A DNA stretch of 29,032 nucleotides from Hirudo medicinalis. Taxonomy: Eukaryota > Annelida > Clitellata > Hirudinida > Hirudinidae. Positions 10,301 through 20,356 of this stretch are shown one piece after another; position 1 is the first letter of the stretch; each line of letters starts with the position of its first letter. Location: positions 57,501 through 86,532 of the forward strand of contig MPNW01000418.1 in the NCBI GenBank assembly GCA_011800805.1, written 5' to 3'. Under the pieces are notes generated by a model. It searched no databases. It worked only from the letters and a program-made list of their open reading frames with translations, and was not told where the DNA came from. A program made the translations under genes and the position numbers.

Positions 10301-11780
10301 CAGTTGGGGTGCTGTCAGCCCGAGACCCTGACCAGCCGCCCTATGACAGTTTCCATTACCACCTCGATGACAAGGAGGACTCAGCGTTCATGTTCCAGTT
10401 AAATCCAAAGACTGGCCTCTTATCCACTAGTCACATACTCGACAGGGAGAACTGTCCGCTCCATCGGCTGATTGTTTATGCAATTTCAGGAAAAGTTAAT
10501 GGAATCGAGAAACCTAAGTTAGATAATATTGATACATAGTTAAGCGGTTTATAATTTTTTTTATGTGTTGATGTTTTATTTAGTTTTTATTTAGATTATT
10601 TATAAGTATATTACTGTCGTAATATCGTGAAATAAATTCATAATTATGAATAAAGAAGAGAATCAACGATTATAGTTGCCTATTATTTTGAAATGCAATT
10701 CTTGAAACAACAACAACAACAATATTTAAATTTTGAAATTAAAATTATTGACCTCCCAGCTTCAGTTCAGTGGCTTCGGTGTTCATCCATGTCATTGACA
10801 TGAACGACCACAAACCTCGCTTCGTCTATCCATCCTTCAACGAGACCATCTTCCTCTCCAACCTGGTTCCACGCGGCTACGTCGTGGTGCAACTTAAGGC
10901 CACCGATTTGGACTCCATGGAAAATGCCAACCTCAGCTTTTACGTCATTTCCGGCAACGAAGACGGCAAGTTTCGTCTGGATCGATTCAGCGGGAATTTG
11001 AATGTAGAAAAGAGTTTTGAAGGCATAACTTACGAGGAGGTTCTCTTGGGCTTAAAGGTTTTTAGATGTTTTGTGGAACGTATTGCTTAATTTTTTTCTC
11101 ATTGAGTTGAAATCTCATAAATTCAAAATAATTTCTTAAAAATTACTTTAATTACTCGAATTATTTATAACGAATAATAATTTTAAATTAATTTTTTATA
11201 CAATTACATATCTAGTCATTTAGAAAAATAAATAACTTTAGAATGTATAAGAACAATCAACATATAATATATATTCAAGGTCAAGGACAGAGGAGATCCT
11301 CCATTATCGAGCTACGGTGAACTCCGTGCAATCATCAGCAACAAGATCTCTTTCGACTACCGTTCCACTGCCAAAACCAATTCGATCCTCGACTCTGCCA
11401 CTGAAATCTTGGCGGACGAGACCGTAGCCATTGTTCTGGCGGCACTGTTGGCCATCATCCTGGTCCTTATCAGTGTCTTCAGCGTCGTCATTTGGATGTT
11501 TGGCGCCGATCGGAGAAGGCGACATCTGAACGCAGAAAAGCAAAACACCAATTCCACCAACAACAACAACAAGACGAAACTGAAGTCGAGGTATTTTAAG
11601 AGCGGGGAAAACCCCAACTCCCAGCAGAACGGACTCCTGGGCAAAGAACTGAGCCAGTCGATGATGACGTCATTGATGATGGATGGAAAGACGCAGACGA
11701 CTGTTGCCAACGGAGGCAACGAAGGAGGTCAGGTGTTCAAAGTGGCAGCGGAAGACAACTACCATCAAGAGGTGAAATGA
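7378..11780 (+). CDS. Protocadherin, seven cadherin repeats, seven exons
   Basis: Single-pass cell-surface adhesion protein of the cadherin superfamily. Exons: 7378-7498, 7747-8239, 8448-8646, 8810-9883, 10216-10517, 10760-11057, 11280-11780; joined phases agree and give 995 residues. A hydrophobic signal peptide (residues 1-22) is followed by seven extracellular cadherin (EC) repeats (about 24-140, 141-249, 250-357, 422-534, 535-640, 641-751, 752-860). Calcium linkers are DTNDNKP, DANDNMP, DVNDNPP, DINDNTP, a weakened DVDDEGP, and DMNDHKP. EC1 has the protocadherin LDRE-like DREQIC...C pair. One membrane span (about 877-901) and a 94-residue tail follow. Seven repeats match delta-1 protocadherins, but the tail is short and lacks RRVTF. 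Odd points: a Ser-rich insert (about 358-421) and a weak donor at 10518. The last codons read AGAG|GTGAAATGA, so splicing to a longer tail cannot be excluded. Confidence 0.92.
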
Positions 11781-11830
11781 CTCTTTACATTTTGTTTCAC
11801 TAATCTTTTCATTAACTAATTAATTAATGA

Positions 11831-11904
11831 ATGAGTGACTTACTAATAAATGAGTGATTTACTAATAGATGAGTGACTCACTAATGAATGAGTGACTTAC
11901 TCAT
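11831..11904. repeat. 19-bp tandem repeat, four units
   Basis: Units start at 11831, 11850, 11869 and 11888 with consensus ATGAGTGACTTACTAATAA. It lies just after the protocadherin stop, probably in the 3' untranslated region. One unit creates an AATAAA (11845-11850). Confidence 0.85.
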
Positions 11905-11996
11905 CCAATCACGTCCAGAGATGGTTTAAATGCCTTTAGTGATCCTTTGAACATTCAAATTTTCACCATGTCATCTTAAATCTAACTTTATGTCGT

Positions 11997-11997
<1 letters not shown>

Positions 11998-12029
<32 letters not shown>

Positions 12030-12078
12030 TACTATATTATTATTATTATTACTAATATTATTATTATTATTATTACTA

Positions 12079-12117
<39 letters not shown>

Positions 12118-12118
12118 T
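11998..12118. repeat. (ATT)n microsatellite
   Basis: Long ATT run interrupted by ACT triplets, between the protocadherin and ASL1. Confidence 0.9.
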
Positions 12119-12270
12119 AGAAATTCCTTAGGAAATTCTGTTCGAATGATTGGTTTGTCAAGCAGTTATTTACGGATGGCTTTATTACAACATTGATAAG
12201 AATATTTAATTAATTCGTATTAATAAAATAATTTCACTTTATTTCTTTTAAAACTCAAACCCAGACGAAG

Positions 12271-13036
12271 ATGAAGGTCATTGTCGCAGTTTTGGTGTTC
12301 ATTGGATTGCTGGGCCTGTCAGGTAAATTGAACTAATCACGTTTTTTAATTTGTAATAAATTTATTTAAATATGTTTTAACTTTTAAATATTTCCTAATT
12401 ATAGTAAATTGTATTTTTAAATTTAATTAGTGAAATCACTAAATCATAACGAGCTTGTTTTTGTTTTTTTTGCTTTTGTCTTCATCAGAATCCCACCATG
12501 AATCCTGTCACGTGAGTCTGTGTTTAAATATTATTAAATATAAATATTTTCTCAATATAAATATTCTGACGCAGAAATTTCTCATTAGGATTCTGTGGCC
12601 AGAAAATGAATTCAAATTCAAATAGATTATATGCATGCATGTTATCACACATTATAAAGTTATTTATTGCCATAAATTTGTAATTGAAAAATTCCTTAAT
12701 TATTCTCAGGATGTTATCTGTCCACCGAACCAGTTCTGCAATCCTGTGACTGGACAATGCGGTAGTCATACCTTCAATATTTTTAATGTTAGAGATCATT
12801 GCATCCAGGAACTTTTATAATATTTACATTTTATTTAAATAAGTAATAAGTAATTATTTCTATGAATTATTAATATTATAGTTGATATTGCATAATTTTT
12901 GATATCATAATTGATATTTCTTGTAGAATGTCTTACCATCGAATGCCTGATGGAGTGCCAGTTTGGCTTCGAGGTGTCCAATGGTTGTCAGATCTGCCAG
13001 TGCAGGAAGGACATCGAAGTCCCCATGGACGAGTAA
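12271..13036 (+). CDS. ASL1: single-domain antistasin-like protease inhibitor
   Basis: Secreted serine-protease inhibitor of the antistasin/hirustasin type. Exons 12271-12322, 12489-12511, 12710-12761 and 12927-13036 join in phase to 78 residues. The signal peptide is residues 1-19. The mature part has ten cysteines spaced C-x4-C-x5-C-x6-C-x2-C-x4-C-x3-C-x9-C-x2-C-x-C, including the characteristic QFGF...NGCQICQC end. By analogy with hirustasin and guamerin, the residue after the sixth cysteine is P1; here it is Leu (IEC-L-M-EC), which suggests chymotrypsin- or elastase-like targets rather than trypsin-like ones. The last exon ends in an acidic EVPMDE tail. An acceptor (CCCAG ending 12264) lies just before the ATG, so a non-coding 5' exon is likely. 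It is the first and simplest member of the plus-strand cluster. Confidence 0.85.
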
Positions 13037-13154
13037 CTTCGTCAGTGAAGTTCAGTTCCTTCTCCAACTTGAAGGAGTCTTTCATTGTGCTACTTTTGGA
13101 CAAATTAACTTCTCCTTCTCAAAGCTCTTTGAAAGCTATTTGTTGAAATTTTGA

Positions 13155-13160
13155 AATAAA
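13155..13160 (+). promoter_or_regulatory. Poly(A) signal of ASL1
   Basis: AATAAA lies 119 bases after the ASL1 stop codon, a normal distance for a short 3' untranslated region. Confidence 0.55.
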
Positions 13161-14750
13161 GCACTCAAATTTGAAATTTAAACTTTGTCAGTTTTGAAGT
13201 GGAAAATTTAGAAACATAAAATGGGTTTAGAATCATTTAAAGGAATAATTTTGGCGGTGATGAAATGCAATTTAATGACAGCATTAAAGGGTTTATCAAA
13301 TAGGGCTGCGCCAATGAAATAACCGTTTGTTCAAAGCCACTGCTTTGAATTTGTATTGGAGCATCACTTTCAAGGCTTTTCGTAAATTCTTTGTTAGATC
13401 GCTTTGAACTGGTCGAAGCTCAGTTTGACCCCCGAGAATGAATAACTTATTTTTAATTATGTACTACATTTAAAAAATTACGCCAGTTCTTATATAAGTT
13501 TCGAAATTAATTGATAGCATAACATACACTTTGATTGGAACAAGGTTGTCCGTATCTTTCGTTTGAGAAATTTGTCTCAGAACACCTCAGTTTTGCACCA
13601 GAATGGTTGATTTAATGAAAGTTTGTTAATTTAAGATCTTCACAAAGATATTATTTAAAAGCAAATCCCACATTCTTCAACTCAAATCTTCAACATTCTG
13701 GTGAAGAGCCATTTTAGGATGAAAAGGAAATATTTTTAGAACCTTTCCTAAACTTTTAACAATGTTCAGAATTTATTTTCCTTTTTTTCATTTAGATAGA
13801 CCAAAACACAACAGTAAACGAGATAAGAACTAAAGAATCCAAAAGGAAGGACACACTTTAAGAAACAATAACTGCGTAAATTTCAATCACGACGAATTGT
13901 GCGACTTTATGAGGTCAAAAATATTATCAAATATGTTAGGCAACACATTAAGTTGTTTTCCCTCGTTTGGAAAGTGGGAAAATAAGTGTAATAACTGCAC
14001 TTACTCATTTATAAACGTAAATAACGTGACTTACTAAAGGAAATCAAGATGGAAAGGATGCAGCAAATTCAAGCATTCACCCTAAAACATGTGATCCTCA
14101 ACAACATGTTAGCAGATATTATAAGCTCCTTAGAAAGCGAACCAAAACAAACAAAATATTGACAAACATTGCGGATAATATTAATGACGAAATTCGTTTA
14201 TTTTAATAATAATAATAATAATAATAATAACAACAACAATAATAATAATAATAATAATAACAATAATAATAATAATACAAATAGCTAATTTGTAAGGATT
14301 GTGTAATAGCTTCAGAGGCTTCTAAAGTTAAAATAAATAATATTTTAACTGTTCTATTCCTTGGATGCAATCTTTTTAAAATAAAATTCATTGAAACAAA
14401 CAGAATGATGAAACTTTGTAAAGATTATGAAACGAGGCTAATATTTGTTCTGAAGTTATCGATCAACTTCTTCAAACAAATCAATTGACTGACGTTGAGA
14501 CATGCTGTTAACTTTTTCAGTGAGGATTCTTAAGTCAATAAATAACAATGTCATGTTGACCTCACGTGCAGTCCTGATTTTAAAGTGAGCTCTTGAAATG
14601 TTATCAATAAATTTCTTAAAATAAATTTGTCTTGCTTACAATGTTTGGATAATTAAAGAAATCAAATTCGGAAAGAATTAATAATAATAATAATAATATT
14701 TTTTTATTTTTCGATAGGTTGATTATGGCATTTATCCAAATTAAAATTAA
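13161..14750. other. Intergenic, no gene seen
   Basis: AT-rich sequence between ASL1 and the ASL2 unit. I find no antistasin-type exon in it. It contains an AAT microsatellite (14204-14275) and a 10-bp inverted repeat CACCAGAATG/CATTCTGGTG (13596-13605 and 13694-13703) with a loop of about 88 bases. Confidence 0.55.
14204..14275. repeat. (AAT)n microsatellite
   Basis: AAT and CAA triplet run, giving a spurious Tyr-rich frame on the minus strand. Confidence 0.9.
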
Positions 14751-14754
14751 TTAA

Positions 14755-14896
14755 TTATTAAGTTAAAGTATTAAAAATACTATTTGTTTATATTAATCCA
14801 AAAACATGTATTAATACACCAAAGATAAATTCAAAAGATAGCAAACTGAATTGAAAAACTTATTGGAAATGAAAATGTAGAACCGAAATCATGCAC
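14755..14896 (+). repeat. Upstream element S, copy 1 (before ASL2)
   Basis: Shares ordered blocks with 18340-18566 and 19840-20061: TCCAAAAACA, AAACTGAAT, GAAATGAAAATGTAGAAC and ATCATGCAC. Its end lies 842 bases before the ASL2 ATG, and the other two copies keep nearly the same spacing to theirs. It is probably the start of the duplicated unit. It could be an enhancer or simply undeleted flank. Confidence 0.55.
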
Positions 14897-14961
14897 ACTA
14901 GGCTATTGCAAAAAAATACTTACTTGTAGGCATTGAGGAGTACTTGACTAACAAAGCTGAC

Positions 14962-15040
14962 GTGTGTGTGTGTGTGTGTGTGTGTTTGATTAAAGCTGAC
15001 GTGTGTGTGTGTGTGTGTGTGTTTGATTAAAGCTGACGTG
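14962..15040. repeat. Compound repeat: (GT)n inside a duplicated segment
   Basis: AAAGCTGACGTG occurs three times, with GT runs and TTTGATT between the copies. The GT tracts probably expanded by slippage and were then duplicated with their flanks. Confidence 0.85.
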
Positions 15041-15285
15041 ATTTTCTCATCGAAATATGAAACTCATGTTTATTTAGGCAATTATTTCTTTGTTTAAATG
15101 TTTATTTCAAGTAAATTATAATAAAAGAGAAAAAATAAAGATAAATTTTATTTTTTAAGATAAAGATTAAATTTATTTTTAATCAAAATTAAATTTATTT
15201 CGTGGTTTTTAAATGATCACTGGTTAACAAATAAACCAACTTTTAAAAAAACTGAATTAAGAGGTTTCGACACGAATCAATGTAG

Positions 15286-15406
15286 AAATGTCGATTTCTT
15301 CCGATAAATCTGTTCAACACGAGTTCGGACATGCGAACACAAATGAATAAATAGCGAAGAGAATGTCCTTTCACAAGCTACCTACTTTCCAATTTAAGAT
15401 CAAGTA
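15286..15406 (+). promoter_or_regulatory. Probable ASL2 non-coding first exon/promoter
   Basis: The core ATTTCTTCCGATAAATCTGT, continued by TCAACACGAG, is shared exactly with 19139 onward before the pseudogene, and TTTCACAA blocks follow in both. The copy ends at a possible donor (CAA|GTATAT, 15406/15407). An acceptor (TTCCGTAG ending 15698) precedes the ATG exon. The sequence therefore fits a spliced 5' leader. Confidence 0.4.
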
Positions 15407-15737
15407 TATATCTTTATTTTCCCATTCTAATTCGTATTTATTTATAGTGTAATGATGATTCTTAATAATAAATAAATATGACATTATTATGAGTTAGCAT
15501 TACATTAAGTAATGTTACTTGTTGAAGTTATGTTGTGATGAAAAAGTTTGAATCCTGCTTTCAAAAGTGTTCTCAATTCATTGAATTCACTTTTGGTGGA
15601 TTTTTGTCAAAAAAAGAGATTGTTTACTTAAGTTAAAAGCGGTGCTTTGGACTTTGAATTTATTTTGTTAAATATTTTTATTTCAATAATTTCCGTAGAT
15701 TTACAACTTTGGCACATTTTGGAATAAGGAAAGCAGG

Positions 15738-17967
15738 ATGAAATTCTGGACGAATTTTCGAGTCACTTTCACTTCCATTTTGGGAATTTTATTCGTGTGC
15801 GGTAAGATGGATATTCTTGTCAATAAATTAGATTTAAAGAGGGAAATGAAACCTGAATTTTTAATTAAATTAATTACTACATAATTATAACTTTTAATAA
15901 TCTAAAACGTACATAACGGTCTTCAGAAATTCTATCGTACGAAGTGATATACGTGGATGATCCATGTGAGGTGAGAAACACCTAAGAAGTGTTCGTTATC
16001 CACAATAAGCAAAACATCGTTTCAAATAAATTATTTTTTTAGCTAAATTCATTTCAATCACTATTATAAAAAAAATAATTTATGCCTAATTTTACAAAAC
16101 TAAATCTTACATTTTAGGTATATTATTTAATATAAAAAATATTAATTTAAAATTAATTAATTTAAAAAGGATTCAGACTGTGAAGATGGATACAAATGCA
16201 GTCCTGTGACCAATGAATGCGGTTTGATCATTTTTTAACATTTCATGAGCTACATTCTCCTAACACCCACCTTACTATCCTACCACCCACCTTACTATCC
16301 TAACACCCACCTTACTATCCTACCACCCACCTTACTATCCTAACACCCAATTTACTATCCTACCACCCACCTTACTATCCTAACACCCAATTTACTATCC
16401 TACCACCCACCTTACTATCCTACCACCCACCTTACTATCCTACCACCCACCTTACTATCCTACCACCCATCTTACTATCCTACCACCCACCTTACTATCC
16501 TACCACCCACCTTACTATCTTACCACCCACCTTACTATCCTACCACCCATCTTACTATCCTACCACCCATTTACTATCCTACCATCCATCTTACTTACTA
16601 TCCTACCATCCATCTTACTATCCTACCACCCACCTTACTATCCTACCACCCACCTTACTATCCTACCACCCACCTTACTTACTATCCTACCATCCATCTT
16701 ACTTACTATCCTACCACCCACCTTACTATCCTACCACCCATCTTACTTACTATCCTACCACCCTATCTTAAAATAACATGTACTGTCACCTTTCCCAAAG
16801 TATAAATGGTTACTTAATGCCGGACCTTTTTTTCAATTATTTCCTCGTCTAACTCATTCTCAATCTCCGTGCATTGCCATTTTAAGCATTAGATCATGTT
16901 TTATTGATCACTTTTCATAAATATCACTTAATTCTGTAAGGTGCTCTTCTTCTGTATTCTCTTTGCACTTTAATTGACGAACGGGTAAGAGGCCATCTTT
17001 AACCTAGAGCGTTTGAATAAACAAAATAAATAAAATCAATTTTAGTAAATAATTAAAAAATGTATTATTAGTTATTATTAGTTACGCAATAATATTTTGT
17101 AAATGTATTTTATCCAGATTGCTCTCCTGTGCGATGCAGAATGTATTGCAAATTTTACGCCAAAGACAGTAATGGCTGTGAAACATGCGCTTGTGAGCCT
17201 AAATGCAAGGTTAATCGATTTATTTATTATTATTATTATTTGTTGTTGTAAGTTTGTTAATGTTTATTGTTACTGGATATTTTATTACTTACTGTCGTTA
17301 AACTTATCAATAGTTTTAGTAAGCCGATAATGCTATGTCATGTTATGATGTAATGTTGTGTTGTGATGCGTTATGTTATATCATGTCATGTCACGTCAAG
17401 TTATGCTGGAAATGCTTCAAGAAGAAGAATGTCAAGAAGAATGAAATAATTGATCTTATTTGTAAATTAATATCAGTGAATGTTTTACAAACAAATTATT
17501 CTGTAATTGATTTATTTTATTTTATTTTTGTAAAGCATAAAAATTGTCCAACTGGCCATCACTGCAACAAATTGACAAACAAGTGTGGTAAGTTTCAATA
17601 CTTTTTCTATAATTTGAATTTAAAACATCAATTAACTCAGACTTCGAATCCTGCCGTTTCTTTTTCAAATTGTTTCTGAGAGAATGAGTTATTTTTGAGT
17701 TGATTACGTAAATTTGATGTCAAAGCTTAATTTAAAATGGGATTGCTTTTCAAGTGAGTCTTGCAAACTGAATTGTAATGTAGACTCCCATGAGTAAAGA
17801 GTAAAGTGTAAATCTTTTAGACTTTTGAAAGGTCTTCACAATACAAATTGTTAAATACATTATTAAATGTCGAGATATTCTCTCAAGCGAAATTATTTGT
17901 TCACTTTTTTCTAAATGTTTTTATCAAATTGATTTCAGAATTAAAAAAGCAACGAAGAATGGGATAA
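15738..17967 (+). CDS. ASL2: antistasin-like inhibitor, one and a half domains
   Basis: Secreted protein of 110 residues from exons 15738-15801, 15927-15970, 16170-16221, 17118-17209, 17536-17587 and 17939-17967, all joining in phase. Signal peptide: about residues 1-25. Residues 35-80 hold a full ten-cysteine antistasin-type domain whose reactive loop reads VRC-R-M-YC, so P1 is Arg, the choice seen in inhibitors of trypsin-like enzymes and factor Xa. Residues 83-101 are a second N-terminal half-domain (four cysteines), but the expected reactive half is absent. A 29-nt last exon instead adds a basic tail, ELKKQRRMG, and the stop. The third intron carries the 20-bp minisatellite. The last exon is the least certain part: it has a good acceptor (TGATTTCAG) and correct phase, but is very short. 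Confidence 0.8.
16259..16764. repeat. 20-bp minisatellite, about 25 units, in an ASL2 intron
   Basis: Unit consensus CCTACCACCCACCTTACTAT. Variants with AACACCC, CAATTTAC or CATCTTAC recur, and some units are 24 bases through a duplicated TTAC. The plus strand has no G at all from 16250 to 16779. The minus strand carries GG/GGG runs in every unit. Confidence 0.97.
17331..17405. repeat. TGTTA/TGTCA pentanucleotide-like repeat, copy 1
   Basis: Imperfect ATGTCATGTTATG units in the ASL2 intron after exon 4. A related tract followed by similar AAGAAGA sequence occurs at 18719-18802. Confidence 0.7.
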
Positions 17968-18073
17968 ACCAAAATATAAAAATAAAGAAAGAAGCTGAGA
18001 GAAAAAGATTCCCTGGAGATTCTCTGACGATAAATTAGCAACATATGTTGACTTACTTATTCATAGTTCCGTT

Positions 18074-18079
18074 AATAAA
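18074..18079 (+). promoter_or_regulatory. Candidate poly(A) signal of ASL2
   Basis: AATAAA about 107 bases after the proposed stop. Further copies at 18092 and 18105 could also serve. Confidence 0.4.
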
Positions 18080-18339
18080 CATGGTTTCCTAAATAAATAT
18101 TGAAGAATAAATATATTTTATTGTTCGCATATCAATATTCAAAATGTCCAAAGTTATTTTTGTTTTGCAAACAATGACGACTGCTCCTCTCAGCATGTCT
18201 TCCGCAAATGTCTGAAATTAAACAAACAAAATACGGAAAGAATTCATGGTAATAGTATTTAAATATGATTTACAAATTATCTATTCTGATTATGATTAAA
18301 AATCAATTATTATTTGTTTTTAATCCATCTGTTAAACTA

Positions 18340-18566
18340 ATATTGGAAATGTGCAATTAATTTGAGTAAATCTTTCGATTTTCGACAAGACGATGTGACA
18401 TTTAATCAAATTAAAAATAATCAATTATCAAATTAAAATATCAAACAAACTATTTTTAAAAATATTCGAAAGACATTTGCATAAAAATAAATTTAAAAAA
18501 AAAATAAACACGTTACAAGTTACTATGAGATCAAAATCAATATCTAGAACTGAAACGGTCACCAAT
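18340..18566 (+). repeat. Upstream element S, copy 2 (before the pseudogene)
   Basis: Shares ordered blocks with 19840-20061, including AATCTTTCGAT, AAAAATAATCA, CAAACTAT and GATCAAAATC...TAGAACTG. Its end is about 953 bases before the pseudogene ATG. Confidence 0.5.
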
Positions 18567-18718
18567 TCTGTAATGGAAACCTACTTCACTTGCACAGCGC
18601 CACATGCATAGCGTCAGAGTCGCTTTTTTGCCAACAATTTATTTAAATATAACTGACTAAGAGCCTAAATTGCATACAAATGGTTATTTCTCGGTCTTTA
18701 TAACCGCTAAAATAAATG

Positions 18719-18802
18719 TTGTTACGATGTTGTGCTGTGCTGCGTTGAGTTGTTATGCTTTGTGTCATGTCATGTCATGTCATGTCATATCATGTCATAC
18801 AA
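18719..18802. repeat. TGTCA pentanucleotide repeat, copy 2
   Basis: Run of CATGT units preceded by TGCTG/TGTTG variants. It resembles 17331-17405 and may be part of the duplicated unit. Confidence 0.75.
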
Positions 18803-19134
18803 GAAGACAAGAATACAAGAATGTATCAAAAGATTTCAAGATGCCGACTTAATCTCCGAAGATCATTTTACAAAATAACAGCTCGCAAAGCTGATATTCT
18901 CAACGTGTTTATTTGGGCAATCACATAAAAACATCTGTCTTCCCATCCATACTCTTCACAGTTTTACATCAAGTAATGTTTTTTTAAAGATCTTAAAGTA
19001 TAAAGAAACAGAAAGAATAAAAATTATAAAAAATCGAATCATTTTTTTTTAATAATATTTAAATAATTTTATTTTTAATTGAGAAATCAGTTTACAAACT
19101 TATTGTAAAGATTTCGAACCCAATTACAAAAAAA

Positions 19135-19257
19135 ATATTGATTTCTTCCGATAAATCTGTTCAACACGAGGTCGAGCGTGGGACAAGTGAATTGCTAATC
19201 GGACAAACAAAGTAGGAAATCTTTCACAACCTTCACAAATTCTGATGAACAATCAGG
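19135..19257 (+). promoter_or_regulatory. Duplicate of the ASL2 first-exon/promoter region
   Basis: Shares the ATTTCTTCCGATAAATCTGT core with 15292 onward and ends at a good donor, AATCAG|GTACGT (19257/19258). A matching acceptor (TTTCCACAG) ends at 19480. Confidence 0.45.
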
Positions 19258-19480
19258 TACGTTTTTTTCAAATTATAATTTTAATGTAGTAATATAATGT
19301 GATTATATAATAATAATTATTATTAATAGTAAATAATTAAATTTAATATAACATTATATTAAAATATTATTGAAGTTACATTGTGGGGTCAAAGTTTAAA
19401 TCCTTGCTTTTACGCTCAAAAAATGTTCTGGAAATTGAAATCATTTGAAAAGTTTATTTTCTTATTAAAGATTTCCACAG

Positions 19481-19750
19481 AGTTTCAACTTCAGCAGGTT
19501 TTGGAGCGAGGAAGACAGCATGAAATGCTGGACGAGTTTCCACATAAATTTTTGGAGTTTTATTAAAGTAGGTGTACAAAAAAGAAAGCAGTACTTGGAT
19601 CTTTGAACGTAAATTAGATTTTAAAACATAATTTAATTCCATTTAACCATTTGCAAAACTTGTAATCATAAAAAACGTAATACGTAATGCGTACTGGTCT
19701 TCAGAAATTCTACCGAACGAAGTGATGACCTTGGTGATCCGTGTGCAGTG
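19481..19750 (+). pseudogene. Broken 5' copy of ASL2
   Basis: Positions 19481-19566 match the ASL2 signal-peptide exon: the preceding acceptor, the 5' leader, and ATG AAA TGC TGG ACG for ATG AAA TTC TGG ACG. About a dozen bases of the hydrophobic core are missing. Positions 19705-19749 match ASL2 exon 2 (CAGAAATTCTACCGAACGAA), but a one-base deletion shifts the frame and the donor changes from GAG|GTGAGA to GCA|GTGAGA. The following AAACACCTAAGAAG is shared with ASL2. I find no later domain exons before ASL3 begins. The signal peptide and frame are both damaged, so a functional product is unlikely. It could instead be a remnant left by an unequal crossover. Confidence 0.65.
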
Positions 19751-19839
19751 AGAAACACCTAAGAAGATGTGTTTTCATTATCTAATTAAATACGCTCTTA
19801 TTGAATTATGAACCATTTGCGAAACTAATACTAAAAATA

Positions 19840-20061
19840 TTATTTAAATTGTATTTAAAAATCTTTCGATATTTTTATAAGATTACCTTTAACTAATAAA
19901 ATAAAAATAATCATTTACTAAACTAAAGTAATAAAAAACCAAACTATTATTTATTATTATTTGGAAATTGATCCAAAAACACTTGCAGCAAATATAAATT
20001 AAAACTGAATGGAGAAAATTACCAGGAAATCAAAATGAAAATGTGGAACTGCGATCATCAC
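19840..20061 (+). repeat. Upstream element S, copy 3 (before ASL3)
   Basis: Third copy of the element found at 14755 and 18340, ending 884 bases before the ASL3 ATG. Blocks AATCTTTCGAT, TCCAAAAACA, AAACTGAATG and AATGAAAATGTGGAACTG are shared with one or both of the others. Confidence 0.55.
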
Positions 20062-20104
20062 TTATTTTCTGCGGTGTTTGAATTCAATGTTTGTTCTTGA
20101 GGAG

Positions 20105-20268
20105 GTTTGTTAGGTTTGTTGAATTTGTTGAATTTGTTGAATTTGTTGAATTTGTTGAATTTGTTGAATTTGTTGAATTTGTTGAATTTGTTCAATTTGT
20201 TGAATTTGTTCAATTTGTTGAATTTGTTGAATTTGTTTAAATTCTTAGATTTGTTGGATTTGTTGGAC
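20105..20268. repeat. 9-bp minisatellite GAATTTGTT, about 14 units
   Basis: Nearly perfect nine-base units with CAATTTGTT and GGATTTGTT variants. The unit length is a multiple of three, so both strands have open frames: Leu-Leu-Asn on plus (20107-20310) and Asn-Lys-Phe on minus (20058-20303). I read these as repeat artefacts. Confidence 0.92.
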
Positions 20269-20356
20269 CTCTTCAAACAAAAAAATAGAAAATCATTTGG
20301 CAAAACGTGACCTCATGTTGTTTAAGGGGAATAGTCATTTCATAAGAATCTGATGA

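Noticed and set aside
11304..11719. Minus-strand frames opposite the protocadherin tail
   Set aside because: They are antisense shadows of exon 7, whose membrane span and phase are clear.
12928..13154. Two alternative plus-strand frames over ASL1 exon 4
   Set aside because: The spliced frame gives the ten-cysteine domain and a stop at 13036; these frames do not.
16259..16764. CRISPR-like regular array
   Set aside because: The units are contiguous with no unique spacers, and the context is a eukaryotic intron.
20058..20310. Asn-Lys-Phe and Leu-Leu-Asn repeat proteins
   Set aside because: Both are readings of the same 9-bp minisatellite on opposite strands.
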